Assembly: GCA_964643965.1 (NCBI GenBank)
Contig: CAZXVH010000106.1
Span: 1 to 18,587, forward strand
DNA length: 18,587 nucleotides
Source: GCA-2746795 sp964643965
Lineage (GTDB): Bacteria > Chloroflexota > Anaerolineae > Promineifilales > Promineifilaceae
Reading direction: 5' to 3'
Of this stretch, positions 1-6,883 are shown piece after piece (position 1 is the stretch's first letter; every line of letters begins with the position of its first letter). The translations under genes and the position numbers were made by a program. The notes under the pieces are model-generated. The model made no database searches. It saw only the letters and a program-made list of their open reading frames with translations, and was not told the DNA's origin.

Positions 1-62
1 ATAGTCGGATAGTCGGATAGTCGGATAGTCGGATAGTCGGATAGTCGGATAGTCGGATAGTC
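1..62. repeat. Octamer tandem array (ATAGTCGG)n
   Basis: About 7.75 perfect head-to-tail copies of the 8-bp unit ATAGTCGG run from the window edge, so the array may extend further upstream. It abuts a second, different octamer array. There is no spacer/repeat alternation, so it is not CRISPR. It resembles the short tandemly repeated repetitive sequences known from some cyanobacteria and other large bacterial genomes. No coding content is visible. Confidence 0.95.
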
Positions 63-67
63 ACAGC

Positions 68-166
68 GACTCGACTACAAGACCACAAGACTACAAGACT
101 ACAAGACTACTCGACTACAAGACTACAAGACTACTCGACTACAAGACTACAAGACTACTCGACTAC
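68..166. repeat. Octamer tandem array (GACTACAA / GACTACTC)
   Basis: The array is built from 8-bp units GACTACAA and GACTACTC, with one GACCACAA variant, arranged in a higher-order pattern of two 'CAA' units followed by one 'CTC' unit. It ends at GACTAC (161-166), only a few bases before conserved glycine-riboswitch sequence. It occupies the place where the 5' half of the aptamer would be expected. Confidence 0.9.
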
Positions 167-170
167 CTAT

Positions 171-227
171 CCCACCGATGGAGCAAGTTCCCAAACGGAA
201 CGAATCTCACAGGTTTATGACAGGGGG
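171..227 (+). promoter_or_regulatory. Glycine riboswitch aptamer, 3' half (apparently 5'-truncated)
   Basis: The stretch carries the conserved 3' landmarks of the glycine aptamer in the right order: a CACCGATGGAGCAAG block (cf. consensus CCGAAGGAGCAA), a P3b hairpin GTTCC (187-191)/GGAAC (197-201) with loop CAAAC, CGAATCTCACAGG (cf. GAATCTCTCAGG), then TTTATGACAGGGGG, the P1 3' strand. It lies directly upstream of gcvH-gcvP, the classic targets. The 5' strands of P1, P2 and P3a (a CCCCTG-like and a GTGAG-like strand are needed) are not visible; octamer repeats occupy that place. The P1 3' strand overlaps the 5' arm of the terminator that follows, as expected for a transcriptional ON switch. 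Identification comes from motif recall, not a covariance search. Confidence 0.75.
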
Positions 228-271
228 TGCAGCGCAAAAATATTTGCAATGCACCCCCTTTTTGTTTTTTT
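223..271 (+). terminator. Intrinsic terminator / riboswitch expression platform before gcvH
   Basis: A perfect 9-bp stem GGGGGTGCA (223-231)/TGCACCCCC (250-258) encloses a loop that can extend the helix (GCAAA/TTTGC). A T-rich tract (259-271, one G) follows. Its 5' arm overlaps the last bases of the glycine aptamer, so ligand-bound aptamer and terminator would be mutually exclusive. It sits 80 bp upstream of gcvH and should limit gcvHP transcription. Confidence 0.85.
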
Positions 272-288
272 AGCACAAACAGGCATTG

Positions 289-325
289 CTGTGGCCGGTC
301 TCCTGACCGTGCCCCCTAAGGCCAC
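289..325. repeat. Dispersed GTGGCCG...CTGACCGTGCC hairpin element, copy 1
   Basis: The outer stem GTGGCC (291-296)/GGCCAC (320-325) encloses an inner hairpin GGTC-TCCT-GACC (297-308). The words CTGTGGCCG and CTGACCGTGCC recur together at 7783-7830 in another intergenic spacer, which suggests a dispersed element rather than a local regulatory site. It lies in the gcvH leader, just upstream of the ribosome binding site AAGGAG (340-345). Confidence 0.5.
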
Positions 326-351
326 AACCCTAATCAGGCAAGGAGAAAATT

Positions 352-738
352 ATGAGCGACATAAAAGATGGATTGTTGTATACAAATGATGATGAATGGG
401 TACTCGTAGAGGGTGACAGCGCCACCATTGGCATCACCGATTATGCCCAGGATTCCCTGTCAGATATTGTTTATTTAGAATTACCGTCAGCGGGCGACGC
501 CTTCGACGCCGGTGATACCTTTGGCGTGGTCGAGTCTGTCAAAGCGGCCGCTGATTTGTTGATGCCGATTGGTGGTGAGATAACGGCCGTTAATGAAGAC
601 CTCATCGACGCGCCCGAAATCCTCAACTCAACTCCCTACGATTCCTGGCTCATCAAAATCAAAATCAGCGACTCCGCTGAATTAGACGCCCTTATGGACG
701 CCGCTGCCTACAAAGCATATCTGGCAGAACGTGATTAA
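352..738 (+). CDS. gcvH: Glycine cleavage system H protein (lipoyl carrier)
   Basis: GcvH carries the aminomethyl group of glycine on a lipoyl-lysine between the P, T and L proteins of the cytoplasmic glycine cleavage system. The 128-residue length is normal. The N-terminus shows the TNDDEWV and GITDYAQDSLSDIVYLELP blocks of the family. The lipoylation site is K64 in FGVVESVKAAADL, within the barrel-sandwich hybrid fold. AAGGAG lies 6 bp upstream of the ATG. The gene follows a glycine-riboswitch fragment and terminator and is followed 36 bp later by gcvP, almost certainly co-transcribed. gcvT and the dihydrolipoamide dehydrogenase gene are not in this window. Confidence 0.97.
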   Translation: MSDIKDGLLYTNDDEWVLVEGDSATIGITDYAQDSLSDIVYLELPSAGDAFDAGDTFGVVESVKAAADLLMPIGGEITAVNEDLIDAPEILNSTPYDSWLIKIKISDSAELDALMDAAAYKAYLAERD

Positions 739-740
739 TG

Positions 741-758
741 AGTGTACAGTGTACAGTG
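741..758. repeat. Short TGTACAG repeat between gcvH and gcvP
   Basis: Two and a half units of the heptamer GTACAGT lie in the 36-bp gap between gcvH and gcvP. The word is related to the GGACAGT/GAACAGT heptamers seen at several other spacers in this window. Confidence 0.6.
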
Positions 759-774
759 CTAAACGGAGAAACCT

Positions 775-3684
775 ATGTTAGCTATCCCCCCTTCCCCTAG
801 AACCGCCACCTCAGATAACCGCGATCTGCTCAATCCCACTGATCGCTTTGTAGATCGCCATATCGGGCCGCGCCGGGCAGACATCTATACCATGCTGGAA
901 CGTCTCGGCCTGACCTCGTTGGACGATCTCATTTATGAAGCCGTGCCAGACCACATCCTCCTGGAACACGATCTGGATCTGCCCGTGCCTTTTAGCGAAT
1001 CAGAACTCCTGGCCGACTTGCGGGCCATTGGTCGCCAAAATAAACTGTATCGTTCCTTCATCGGCATGGGTTATTACGACAACATCATGCCCCCCGTCAT
1101 CCTGCGCAACATCTTTGAGAACCCCGGTTGGTATACGCAGTACACTCCCTACCAGGCGGAAATTGCCCAGGGTCGCCTGGAAGCGCTGCTCAACTTCCAA
1201 ACCATGATCATCGATCTCACTGGCATGGAAATTGCCAACGCCTCCATGCTGGATGAAGGCACCGCCGCCGCCGAAGCCATGACACTCTGCTTGCGGCAGC
1301 GCTCCCGCAAATCCAGCGCCAACGCCTTCTTTGTTTCTGAACTGTGCCACCCGCAAACCATTGCCGTGGTGCGGGGACGGGCCGAACCGCTGGATATTGA
1401 GGTGATCGTGGGCGACCATGCCACGTTTGATTTCAGCGTCCCCGTGTTTGGCGTCCTGCTGCAATATCCGGCCACCAACGGCGATGTCCTCGACTACAGC
1501 CCCTTTGTCCAACAGGCCCATGACGCTGACGCCCTTGTCACCGTGGCGGCCGATTTGCTGGCGCTGACCCTGCTGCGGCCGCCCGGCGAGTTTGACGCCG
1601 ATGTGGTGGTGGGCAACAGTCAGCGCTTTGGCGTACCCATGGGCTATGGCGGTCCCCACGCCGCTTTTATGGCCACGCGGGAACAGTTCCAACGGCAAAT
1701 GCCCGGCCGCCTGATCGGCGTGTCGATAGATGCGCACGGCAATCCGGCCATGCGCCTGGCGCTGCAAACCCGTGAACAACATATCCGTCGTGAAAAAGCG
1801 ACCAGCAATATCTGCACGGCGCAGGTGTTATTGGCGATTTTGGCCTCGATGTATGCCGTCTATCATGGCCCGGCCGGGTTGAAGCAGATTGCCCGGCGCG
1901 TGAGATTGTTAACGGCCGTTCTGCGCAATGGTCTGCAACAACTCGGCTACACTACCAACGACGCCCCCGTCTTCGACACCCTCACCGTGCGCGGTGGGCC
2001 ACACAGCCAGGCGCAGATTCAGCAAGCCGCCCTCAACGCCGAAGTCAACCTGCGTTACTTCGCCGACGGCAGCATCGGTATCTCCCTGGATGAAATCACC
2101 CTGGTCGCTGATCTGGAAAAGCTGTTCACCATCTTCGGCGCAGAAGTGGGCGAAATCGACCTGTTTAGCCTGGCTGATGACATCAACCTGAGCTACGGCC
2201 CCACTTTTGAACGCAGCAGCAGCTTCCTCACCCATCCCGTTTTCAACAGCTACCATTCCGAAACGGAAATGATGCGCTACATCAACCGCCTGGAAGGGCG
2301 CGATCTGTCGCTGACCCATTCCATGATTCCGTTGGGTTCTTGCACCATGAAGCTCAACGCCACCGCCGAAATGCTGCCCATCATGTGGCCGGCTTACGGG
2401 GCGCTGCATCCCTTTGTGCCTGTAGAACAGGCGGCTGGTTATGCCAAACTGTTTGCCCGTCTGGAGAAATGGCTGGCAGAAATCACCGGCTTCGACGCCA
2501 TGTCGTTGCAGCCCAATTCCGGCGCGTCTGGTGAATACACCGGGATGCTGGTCATCCGTGCCTATCACCATTCTCGAGGTGAAAGCCAACGAAACATCTG
2601 TCTCATCCCCAGTTCGGCGCATGGCACCAATCCCGCCAGCGCCGTCATGGCCGGCTTTGAAGTGGTGGTGGTGAAGTGTGATGACAACGGCAATGTGGAT
2701 ATGGTGGATTTACGCGCCAAAGCCGAAAAATATGCGGAAAATCTGGGCGCGATCATGATTACTTACCCCTCTACTCACGGCGTGTTTGAAGCGGCGGTGG
2801 TGGAGATGTGCCAGATCGTGCATCAATTTGGCGGTCAGGTCTACATGGATGGCGCCAATATGAACGCGCAGGTGGGCATCACCAGCCCCGGCCGTATTGG
2901 CGCGGACGTGTGCCATCTCAATCTGCACAAGACCTTCGCCATTCCGCATGGCGGCGGCGGCCCGGGCATGGGACCGATTGGGGTGCGGGCGCATCTGGCC
3001 CCCTTCCTGCCGGGCAGCCCCATCATAGCCGGCGTCGGCGGGGAACAGGCTATTGCGGCCGTCTCTTCGGCGCCGTGGGGCAGCGCCAGCATTTTGCCCA
3101 TCTCTTACGCTTACATCGCCATGATGGGCGCAGAGGGCTTGACCCAGGCCACCCGCCTGGCGATCCTGAACGCCAACTATATTGCGACCCGGTTGGATCC
3201 ACACTATCCGGTACTTTACAAAGGTGAAAACGGCCGTGTGGCCCACGAATGCATTATCGACTTGCGTCCGCTCAAGGATTTTGTGACGGTGGACGATGTG
3301 GCCAAGCGCTTGATGGATTACGGCTTCCACGCCCCCACCATGTCCTTCCCGGTTCCCGGCACGTTGATGATCGAACCCACAGAAAGCGAATCGTTGGTGG
3401 AAATCGACCGTTTCTGCGATGCCATGATTCTCATCCGCGAAGAAATCCGCGAGATCGAGGAAGGCAAAGTCAGCCATGAAGAGAGTGTGCTGGCAAACGC
3501 CCCCCACACCGCCGCTGATGTGATACGTGAGGATTGGAAACGGCCGTATTCCCGTGAAAAAGCCGCCTTCCCCACTGCCTGGGTAAAACAGGCCAAGTTC
3601 TGGCCGCCGGTCGCCCGCGTCGACAACGTTTACGGCGACCGTAACCTGTTCTGCACCTGCATCCCTATGGAAGCATACGAATAA
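775..3684 (+). CDS. gcvP: Glycine dehydrogenase (decarboxylating), full-length P protein
   Basis: The P protein is a PLP enzyme that decarboxylates glycine and transfers the aminomethyl group to the lipoyl arm of GcvH. At 969 residues it is the fused single-chain form, not the split GcvPA/GcvPB pair. The N-terminal half opens with DRFVDRHIGPR and contains SMLDEGTAAAEAM and GNSQRFGVPMGYGGPHAAF. The C-terminal half carries the PLP-binding lysine K719 in HLNLHKTFAIPHGGGGPGMG, plus the MKLNATAEM and PNSGASGEYTGM motifs. A GGAG ribosome site precedes the ATG. No frameshift or missing key motif was seen. It is the second gene of the gcvHP unit, so the upstream riboswitch/terminator would control both. 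Confidence 0.98.
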   Translation: MLAIPPSPRTATSDNRDLLNPTDRFVDRHIGPRRADIYTMLERLGLTSLDDLIYEAVPDHILLEHDLDLPVPFSESELLADLRAIGRQNKLYRSFIGMGYYDNIMPPVILRNIFENPGWYTQYTPYQAEIAQGRLEALLNFQTMIIDLTGMEIANASMLDEGTAAAEAMTLCLRQRSRKSSANAFFVSELCHPQTIAVVRGRAEPLDIEVIVGDHATFDFSVPVFGVLLQYPATNGDVLDYSPFVQQAHDADALVTVAADLLALTLLRPPGEFDADVVVGNSQRFGVPMGYGGPHAAFMATREQFQRQMPGRLIGVSIDAHGNPAMRLALQTREQHIRREKATSNICTAQVLLAILASMYAVYHGPAGLKQIARRVRLLTAVLRNGLQQLGYTTNDAPVFDTLTVRGGPHSQAQIQQAALNAEVNLRYFADGSIGISLDEITLVADLEKLFTIFGAEVGEIDLFSLADDINLSYGPTFERSSSFLTHPVFNSYHSETEMMRYINRLEGRDLSLTHSMIPLGSCTMKLNATAEMLPIMWPAYGALHPFVPVEQAAGYAKLFARLEKWLAEITGFDAMSLQPNSGASGEYTGMLVIRAYHHSRGESQRNICLIPSSAHGTNPASAVMAGFEVVVVKCDDNGNVDMVDLRAKAEKYAENLGAIMITYPSTHGVFEAAVVEMCQIVHQFGGQVYMDGANMNAQVGITSPGRIGADVCHLNLHKTFAIPHGGGGPGMGPIGVRAHLAPFLPGSPIIAGVGGEQAIAAVSSAPWGSASILPISYAYIAMMGAEGLTQATRLAILNANYIATRLDPHYPVLYKGENGRVAHECIIDLRPLKDFVTVDDVAKRLMDYGFHAPTMSFPVPGTLMIEPTESESLVEIDRFCDAMILIREEIREIEEGKVSHEESVLANAPHTAADVIREDWKRPYSREKAAFPTAWVKQAKFWPPVARVDNVYGDRNLFCTCIPMEAYE

Positions 3685-3696
3685 CACGTATTCAGA

Positions 3697-3727
3697 GGTG
3701 GCGAGTGGCAACTCGCTACTCGCCACC
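3697..3727. repeat. Inverted repeat after gcvP
   Basis: A perfect 10-bp stem GGTGGCGAGT (3697-3706)/ACTCGCCACC (3718-3727) with an 11-nt loop starts 13 bp after the gcvP stop. No T-tract follows, so it is not a canonical intrinsic terminator. It could stabilise the gcvHP mRNA 3' end or be another dispersed palindromic repeat. Confidence 0.6.
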
Positions 3728-3797
3728 CGCTACTCTTCACAAAAAAGATGTTCTCTGGCTGCTTTGCCCTCATTGGGTAAGCACTCCATGAATCTCT

Positions 3798-3826
3798 TTG
3801 ACGCCTGAAATATCATTTGATACTAT
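3798..3826 (+). promoter_or_regulatory. Candidate sigma-70 promoter for sodN
   Basis: TTGACG (3798-3803) and TACTAT (3821-3826) are separated by exactly 17 bp. This gives a predicted transcript start near 3833 and a ~115-nt leader before sodN. It is the best promoter-like pair seen in the window. Sequence inspection only. Confidence 0.5.
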
Positions 3827-3840
3827 CGAATTAAGCGACG

Positions 3841-3873
3841 CTTGTCAGGTTTACCTAAACCGAACCTGACAAG
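3841..3873. promoter_or_regulatory. 11-bp inverted repeat in the sodN leader
   Basis: CTTGTCAGGTT (3841-3851) and AACCTGACAAG (3863-3873) form a perfect inverted repeat with an 11-bp spacer. It starts about 8 nt downstream of the predicted transcript start. It could be an operator for a dimeric repressor or an RNA hairpin. No T-tract follows, so termination is unlikely. Confidence 0.5.
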
Positions 3874-3909
3874 GCTTAGAGAATTTTATTTACTCAATTT
3901 AGCGATGTG

Positions 3910-3927
3910 TTCACAATTACTTGTGAA
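3910..3927. promoter_or_regulatory. Dyad TTCACAA-TTAC-TTGTGAA upstream of sodN
   Basis: A perfect 7-bp dyad with a 4-bp spacer ends 21 bp before the sodN start codon, just upstream of its ribosome binding site. Ni-SOD genes are commonly regulated by nickel or redox-responsive repressors (Nur and others in actinobacteria). A dyad here is a plausible operator, though it does not match a site I can name with confidence. It could also form a small hairpin affecting translation. Confidence 0.45.
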
Positions 3928-3948
3928 TACGCAAAGGAAGGAAAACCC

Positions 3949-4422
3949 ATGTTGAAGAATGTAATGACCAAACTGGCCCATCAACTGCCAGCCGCGGAAG
4001 TGAGCGCCCATTGTGACGCGCCTTGCGGCGTCTATGATCCCGCCTCCGCTCGCATTGCCGCCGAAGCCGTGCTTTCCATGACCAAGAAGATTTTGGCCCT
4101 GGAACCACCGGCCCAAGGTGACGCCAACGCCTGGGCGCAATATCTCAACACCCTTTCCCGCTACGTTGCCGTCAAAGAAGAACAGGCGCAGCTGGCAAAA
4201 ACAGAGCTGTTGATATTATGGACCGATTACTTCAGGCCCGTGCATTTGGAAAAATATCCTGATCTGCACACCACTTTCTGGAATGCGGCTAAACTGTGTT
4301 CCGCCTGCAAAGTGGGTGTAAGCCTGGATGACGCCAACGGCTTGATGGACACCGTCGAAGCGATTCACAACATCTTCTGGGACACGAAGGGCCGGGATGT
4401 GACGTATTACACGGCGTCTTAG
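3949..4422 (+). CDS. sodN: Nickel superoxide dismutase precursor
   Basis: The enzyme disproportionates superoxide with a Ni centre held by an N-terminal hook that appears only after proteolytic removal of a leader. The hook is explicit: HCDAPCGVYDPA at residues 21-32, giving mature His1, Cys2, Cys6 and Tyr9. The leader is 20 residues and ends ...AAEVSA. The total is 157 residues and the mature form 137, somewhat longer than the ~117 of characterised enzymes. I chose ATG 3949 because AAGGAAGG lies just upstream; an in-frame ATG at 3907 would add 14 residues without a good ribosome site. The likely leader peptidase is encoded 142 bp downstream, beyond a terminator. Confidence 0.96.
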   Translation: MLKNVMTKLAHQLPAAEVSAHCDAPCGVYDPASARIAAEAVLSMTKKILALEPPAQGDANAWAQYLNTLSRYVAVKEEQAQLAKTELLILWTDYFRPVHLEKYPDLHTTFWNAAKLCSACKVGVSLDDANGLMDTVEAIHNIFWDTKGRDVTYYTAS

Positions 4423-4425
4423 TTT

Positions 4426-4456
4426 CAGTGAACAGGGTCAGTGAACAGTGAACAGT
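4426..4456. repeat. Heptamer repeat CAGTGAA/CAGGGTC after sodN
   Basis: Degenerate tandem copies of the heptamer CAGTGAA start right after the sodN stop codon. It is the same repeat family as at 6788-6868 and inside the NB-ARC gene (13938-14003). Confidence 0.75.
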
Positions 4457-4514
4457 AAAATTTGCTCGTCACTAACCGCTGACCGCTGATCATTGCTTAC
4501 GAATCATTGCTAAA

Positions 4515-4546
4515 GGTGGGTTGCCCGGCAGCCCGCCTTTTTTGTT
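4515..4546 (+). terminator. Intrinsic terminator between sodN and the SodN protease gene
   Basis: GGTGGGTTG (4515-4523) pairs with CAGCCCGCC (4529-4537), 9 bp including two G-U pairs. TTTTTTG follows at once. It would end most sodN transcripts and let only read-through, or a separate promoter, express the protease gene that begins 19 bp later. That fits a need for much more enzyme than peptidase. Confidence 0.85.
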
Positions 4547-4564
4547 ATCTATTTCAGGGTGAGT

Positions 4565-4939
4565 ATGGCAGAGCGTGAAGGGAGGGGCTTACCGGCGCCT
4601 TCGTGGCGTGAATGGGGCTTGTGGCTGCTGCGTCGCAGAACCCGGCTGCGCGTGACGGGGGATTCGATGCGGCCCATCTTAAAAGCTGGCGATCTGGTTT
4701 TGGTGGACACTCGAGCGTACACGGCCGTTTTCCCCCAAGTCGGTCATATCGTCGTCGCCCGGCATCCCTATCAGCGTGACCTAACCATCATCAAGCGCGT
4801 AACGGCCGTCAGCCCCGAGGGGCGCGTCGATCTACGCAGCGATAATGCGGCGGCAGGCCAGGACAGCCGTCAGTTTGGCCCTATTTCTAGCGAGCGTTTA
4901 ATCGGCCGTGTCACCGCAAAAATCGAACCTGCGGCCTGA
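4565..4939 (+). CDS. sodX: S26-like Ni-SOD maturation protease
   Basis: This is a small serine/lysine peptidase of the signal-peptidase S26 / LexA-like fold. It belongs to the type that sits next to sodN and removes the SodN leader to expose the nickel-binding histidine. The catalytic pair is visible: Ser34 in VTGDSMRPIL and Lys77 in LTIIKRV. The DLVLVDTR and DNAAAGQDSRQFGPI blocks are typical of S26 box D/E. There is no clear transmembrane helix beyond a short hydrophobic GLWLL, so it is probably cytoplasmic. I chose ATG 4565 because AGGG ends 5 bp upstream; GTG 4559 is an in-frame alternative two codons earlier. The symbol follows usage for Ni-SOD proteases. Confidence 0.88.
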   Translation: MAEREGRGLPAPSWREWGLWLLRRRTRLRVTGDSMRPILKAGDLVLVDTRAYTAVFPQVGHIVVARHPYQRDLTIIKRVTAVSPEGRVDLRSDNAAAGQDSRQFGPISSERLIGRVTAKIEPAA

Positions 4940-5069
4940 GGATTTTTACGCACACCGCCCCATCCTATTGAAGCGCCCCCAAAATCAGGTAATATTTACC
5001 CGTAGCCCATCAACCCCTCATTATGTATTGCTGCCATCTTCGGCAATACCCCATAAAAAGGAGATTCCC

Positions 5070-6782
5070 ATGACCCTCATGACCGGCGGCGAACTGCTGC
5101 TTAAATGCCTCAAAGAAGAAGGCGTCAGCGTCTTGTTTGGCATCCTGGACGGCAGTTTCAATACCTTCCTGGTAAAATTGGACGAGTACGATATGCGCTT
5201 TTTCAATCCGCGCCATGAAGCGGCGGCGGCCCACATGGCCGAAGCTTACGCCCGCATCACCGGCGATCCGGCCGTAGTCATTGGCGGCATTGGTCCAGGG
5301 GCCGCCAACATGGTTTCTGGCGTCATTACCGCCTATGCCGAAGGGACGCCGCTCATCGTGCTGAGCGGGCAGCGGCGGCGCAATATCATTTACCCTGACC
5401 GGGGCGGCTCGTTCCAAAATGTGCGCCTCATCGACATGTTTGAGCCGATCACCAAGTTTAGCGTGGGCGTGCGTGATTGGCGGCGGCTGCCGGAAATAAT
5501 CCGCAAGGCGTACAGCATCGCCACCAACGGCCGTCCTGGCCCCGTCTACATCGAAATTCCAGAGGATGTGATGCGCAGCGAAGGCGACCCGGCTGCTGCG
5601 CCGGTGTGGCCGGCCGTCCGTTATCGGCCCACTAAACCGCTGCCCGGCGATCCGGAACTGGTGCAGCAGGCGGCGGCGCTATTGGCAAATGCCGAACGGC
5701 CGTTTCTCCATGCCGGCGTTGGCGTTTCCTGGTCAGGGGCCGGAGATGCGTTTGTGGGCCTGGCGGATTACCTGTCAGCCGGCATGTCGGCCAGTTTGGC
5801 CGCACGCGGCGTCGTGCCAGAAGACCACCCCCGTTACTTCCATCCGCTCAACCGGGACGCCCTGGAACGCGCCCGCAGCGAAGCGGATGTGGTTCTCGTC
5901 GTCGGCGGGCGCATTGGCGAACTGGACAATTGGGGCAAAGAACTCACCTGGCGCGACCCCGCCGTGCAGAAAACCATCCAGATCGACATCGATCCGCTCT
6001 CCATTGGCCTCAACCGGCCGGTGGATGTGGGCATTGTGGGCGACGCCAGGGTGACGCTGACCGCCCTCGCCGAGGCGGTGCAGCCCCTCACTCCTGCCAG
6101 GCCAGAACACGCCGCCTTCAAGCTCTACCATTCCCTGAGCGACGATTATCGCCGACAACTCGACTTGGCCGCCAACGCCAGCGACAAGGGTATCAACTCC
6201 GGCAAACTGATCCGCGCCGTGCGTGAATTTTTCCCACGATACGCTATTTTTGCCATGGATGGCGGCAATACCAGCCTGTGGTGCGCCAATTACAACCCCA
6301 TCTATCAGCCGCGCAGCTATCTTTACACCGCCAAATTCGGCCACCTGGGAACCGGCCTGCCGTATGCCATCGGCGCCAAACTGGCCGACCCTGAGCGGCC
6401 TGTCTACCTCATCTCTGGCGATGGCGCCATTGGTTTCAACATTCAAGAATTGGAAACGGCCGTTCGTTATAATTTGCCCATCACCATCATCGTGGCCTGC
6501 GATCAAGGCTGGGGCATGGAGCGTTCTTCGCAAACCTTCGCCGGTTTTGATGAGATGATCGAATGTGACCTTTCCCCCGACACCCGCTACGACAAAATCG
6601 CCGAAGCGTTTGGCTGTCACGGTGAATACGTCACCGACTTTGACGATCTCCAGCCTGCTTTGCAGCGAGCCACTGGCTCGGGTAAACCGGCGCTCATCCA
6701 GGTCATGGTGGATCACCTGGCTAACATGGCCCCTCCCGGCGCATTGGCCTTTGGCTCCATGGTGTATCGCGGGGAAGATTGA
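5070..6782 (+). CDS. ThDP-dependent enzyme, acetolactate synthase-like
   Basis: This 570-residue protein has the three-domain layout of the acetolactate synthase / oxalyl-CoA decarboxylase / benzoylformate decarboxylase family. The N-terminal Pyr domain has the ylide-activating Glu50 in NPRHEAAAAHMAEAYAR. A central domain follows, then a C-terminal PP domain with GDG at 450-452. At the second metal-ligand position, where most relatives have NN, the sequence reads C477-D478, so Asp probably replaces Asn. ATG 5070 is preceded by AAAAGGAG; the frame stays open upstream to 4908 but overlaps sodX and has no ribosome site. The substrate cannot be told from sequence. It is not obviously IlvB, since no small subunit gene is adjacent. 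The next gene is an SDR, so the pair may process a 2-oxo or hydroxy acid. Confidence 0.88.
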   Translation: MTLMTGGELLLKCLKEEGVSVLFGILDGSFNTFLVKLDEYDMRFFNPRHEAAAAHMAEAYARITGDPAVVIGGIGPGAANMVSGVITAYAEGTPLIVLSGQRRRNIIYPDRGGSFQNVRLIDMFEPITKFSVGVRDWRRLPEIIRKAYSIATNGRPGPVYIEIPEDVMRSEGDPAAAPVWPAVRYRPTKPLPGDPELVQQAAALLANAERPFLHAGVGVSWSGAGDAFVGLADYLSAGMSASLAARGVVPEDHPRYFHPLNRDALERARSEADVVLVVGGRIGELDNWGKELTWRDPAVQKTIQIDIDPLSIGLNRPVDVGIVGDARVTLTALAEAVQPLTPARPEHAAFKLYHSLSDDYRRQLDLAANASDKGINSGKLIRAVREFFPRYAIFAMDGGNTSLWCANYNPIYQPRSYLYTAKFGHLGTGLPYAIGAKLADPERPVYLISGDGAIGFNIQELETAVRYNLPITIIVACDQGWGMERSSQTFAGFDEMIECDLSPDTRYDKIAEAFGCHGEYVTDFDDLQPALQRATGSGKPALIQVMVDHLANMAPPGALAFGSMVYRGED

Positions 6783-6787
6783 AAGAG

Positions 6788-6868
6788 CAGTGGACAGGGG
6801 ACAGGGGACAGTGGACAGGGGGCAGTGAACAGTGGACAGTGGACAGTGGACAGTGGACAGTGAACAGT
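6788..6868. repeat. Heptamer array (GGACAGT/GAACAGT) between the ThDP and SDR genes
   Basis: About eleven tandem units of a 7-bp word (GGACAGT, GGACAGG, GAACAGT) fill nearly the whole 101-bp spacer between two co-directional genes. The array ends just before the SDR ribosome site GAGG (6875-6878). It is the longest example in the window of a heptamer family also present at 4426-4456, 13938-14003 and 14862-14897. Confidence 0.95.
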
Positions 6869-6883
6869 AAAAAAGAGGCGACT

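Noticed and set aside
1..166. Possible CRISPR array
   Set aside because: Units are 8 bp head-to-tail without unique spacers of even length. These are simple tandem repeats and no cas genes are present.
1000..1782. Minus-strand open frame (260 codons) opposite gcvP
   Set aside because: Antisense shadow of gcvP with no recognisable domain or ribosome site.
2710..3726. Long minus-strand open frame (338 codons) opposite gcvP
   Set aside because: It is the mirror of a clearly real, highly conserved gene in GC-rich DNA. The translation is His/Gly/Ala/Arg-rich with no family motif and no ribosome site.
3697..3727. Intrinsic terminator for gcvHP
   Set aside because: The hairpin is strong but no T-tract follows. 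It is kept only as an inverted repeat.
3907..3948. Earlier in-frame start for SodN
   Set aside because: No ribosome site. It would pass through the dyad at 3910-3927, and the 20-residue leader from 3949 already fits Ni-SOD precursors.
4908..5069. N-terminal extension of the ThDP enzyme
   Set aside because: It would overlap the end of the SodN protease gene, lacks a ribosome site, and has no similarity to the family N-terminus. AAAAGGAG precedes ATG 5070.
5775..6716. Minus-strand open frame (313 codons) opposite the ThDP enzyme gene
   Set aside because: Antisense shadow. The plus-strand frame has all ThDP-enzyme motifs and a strong ribosome site.
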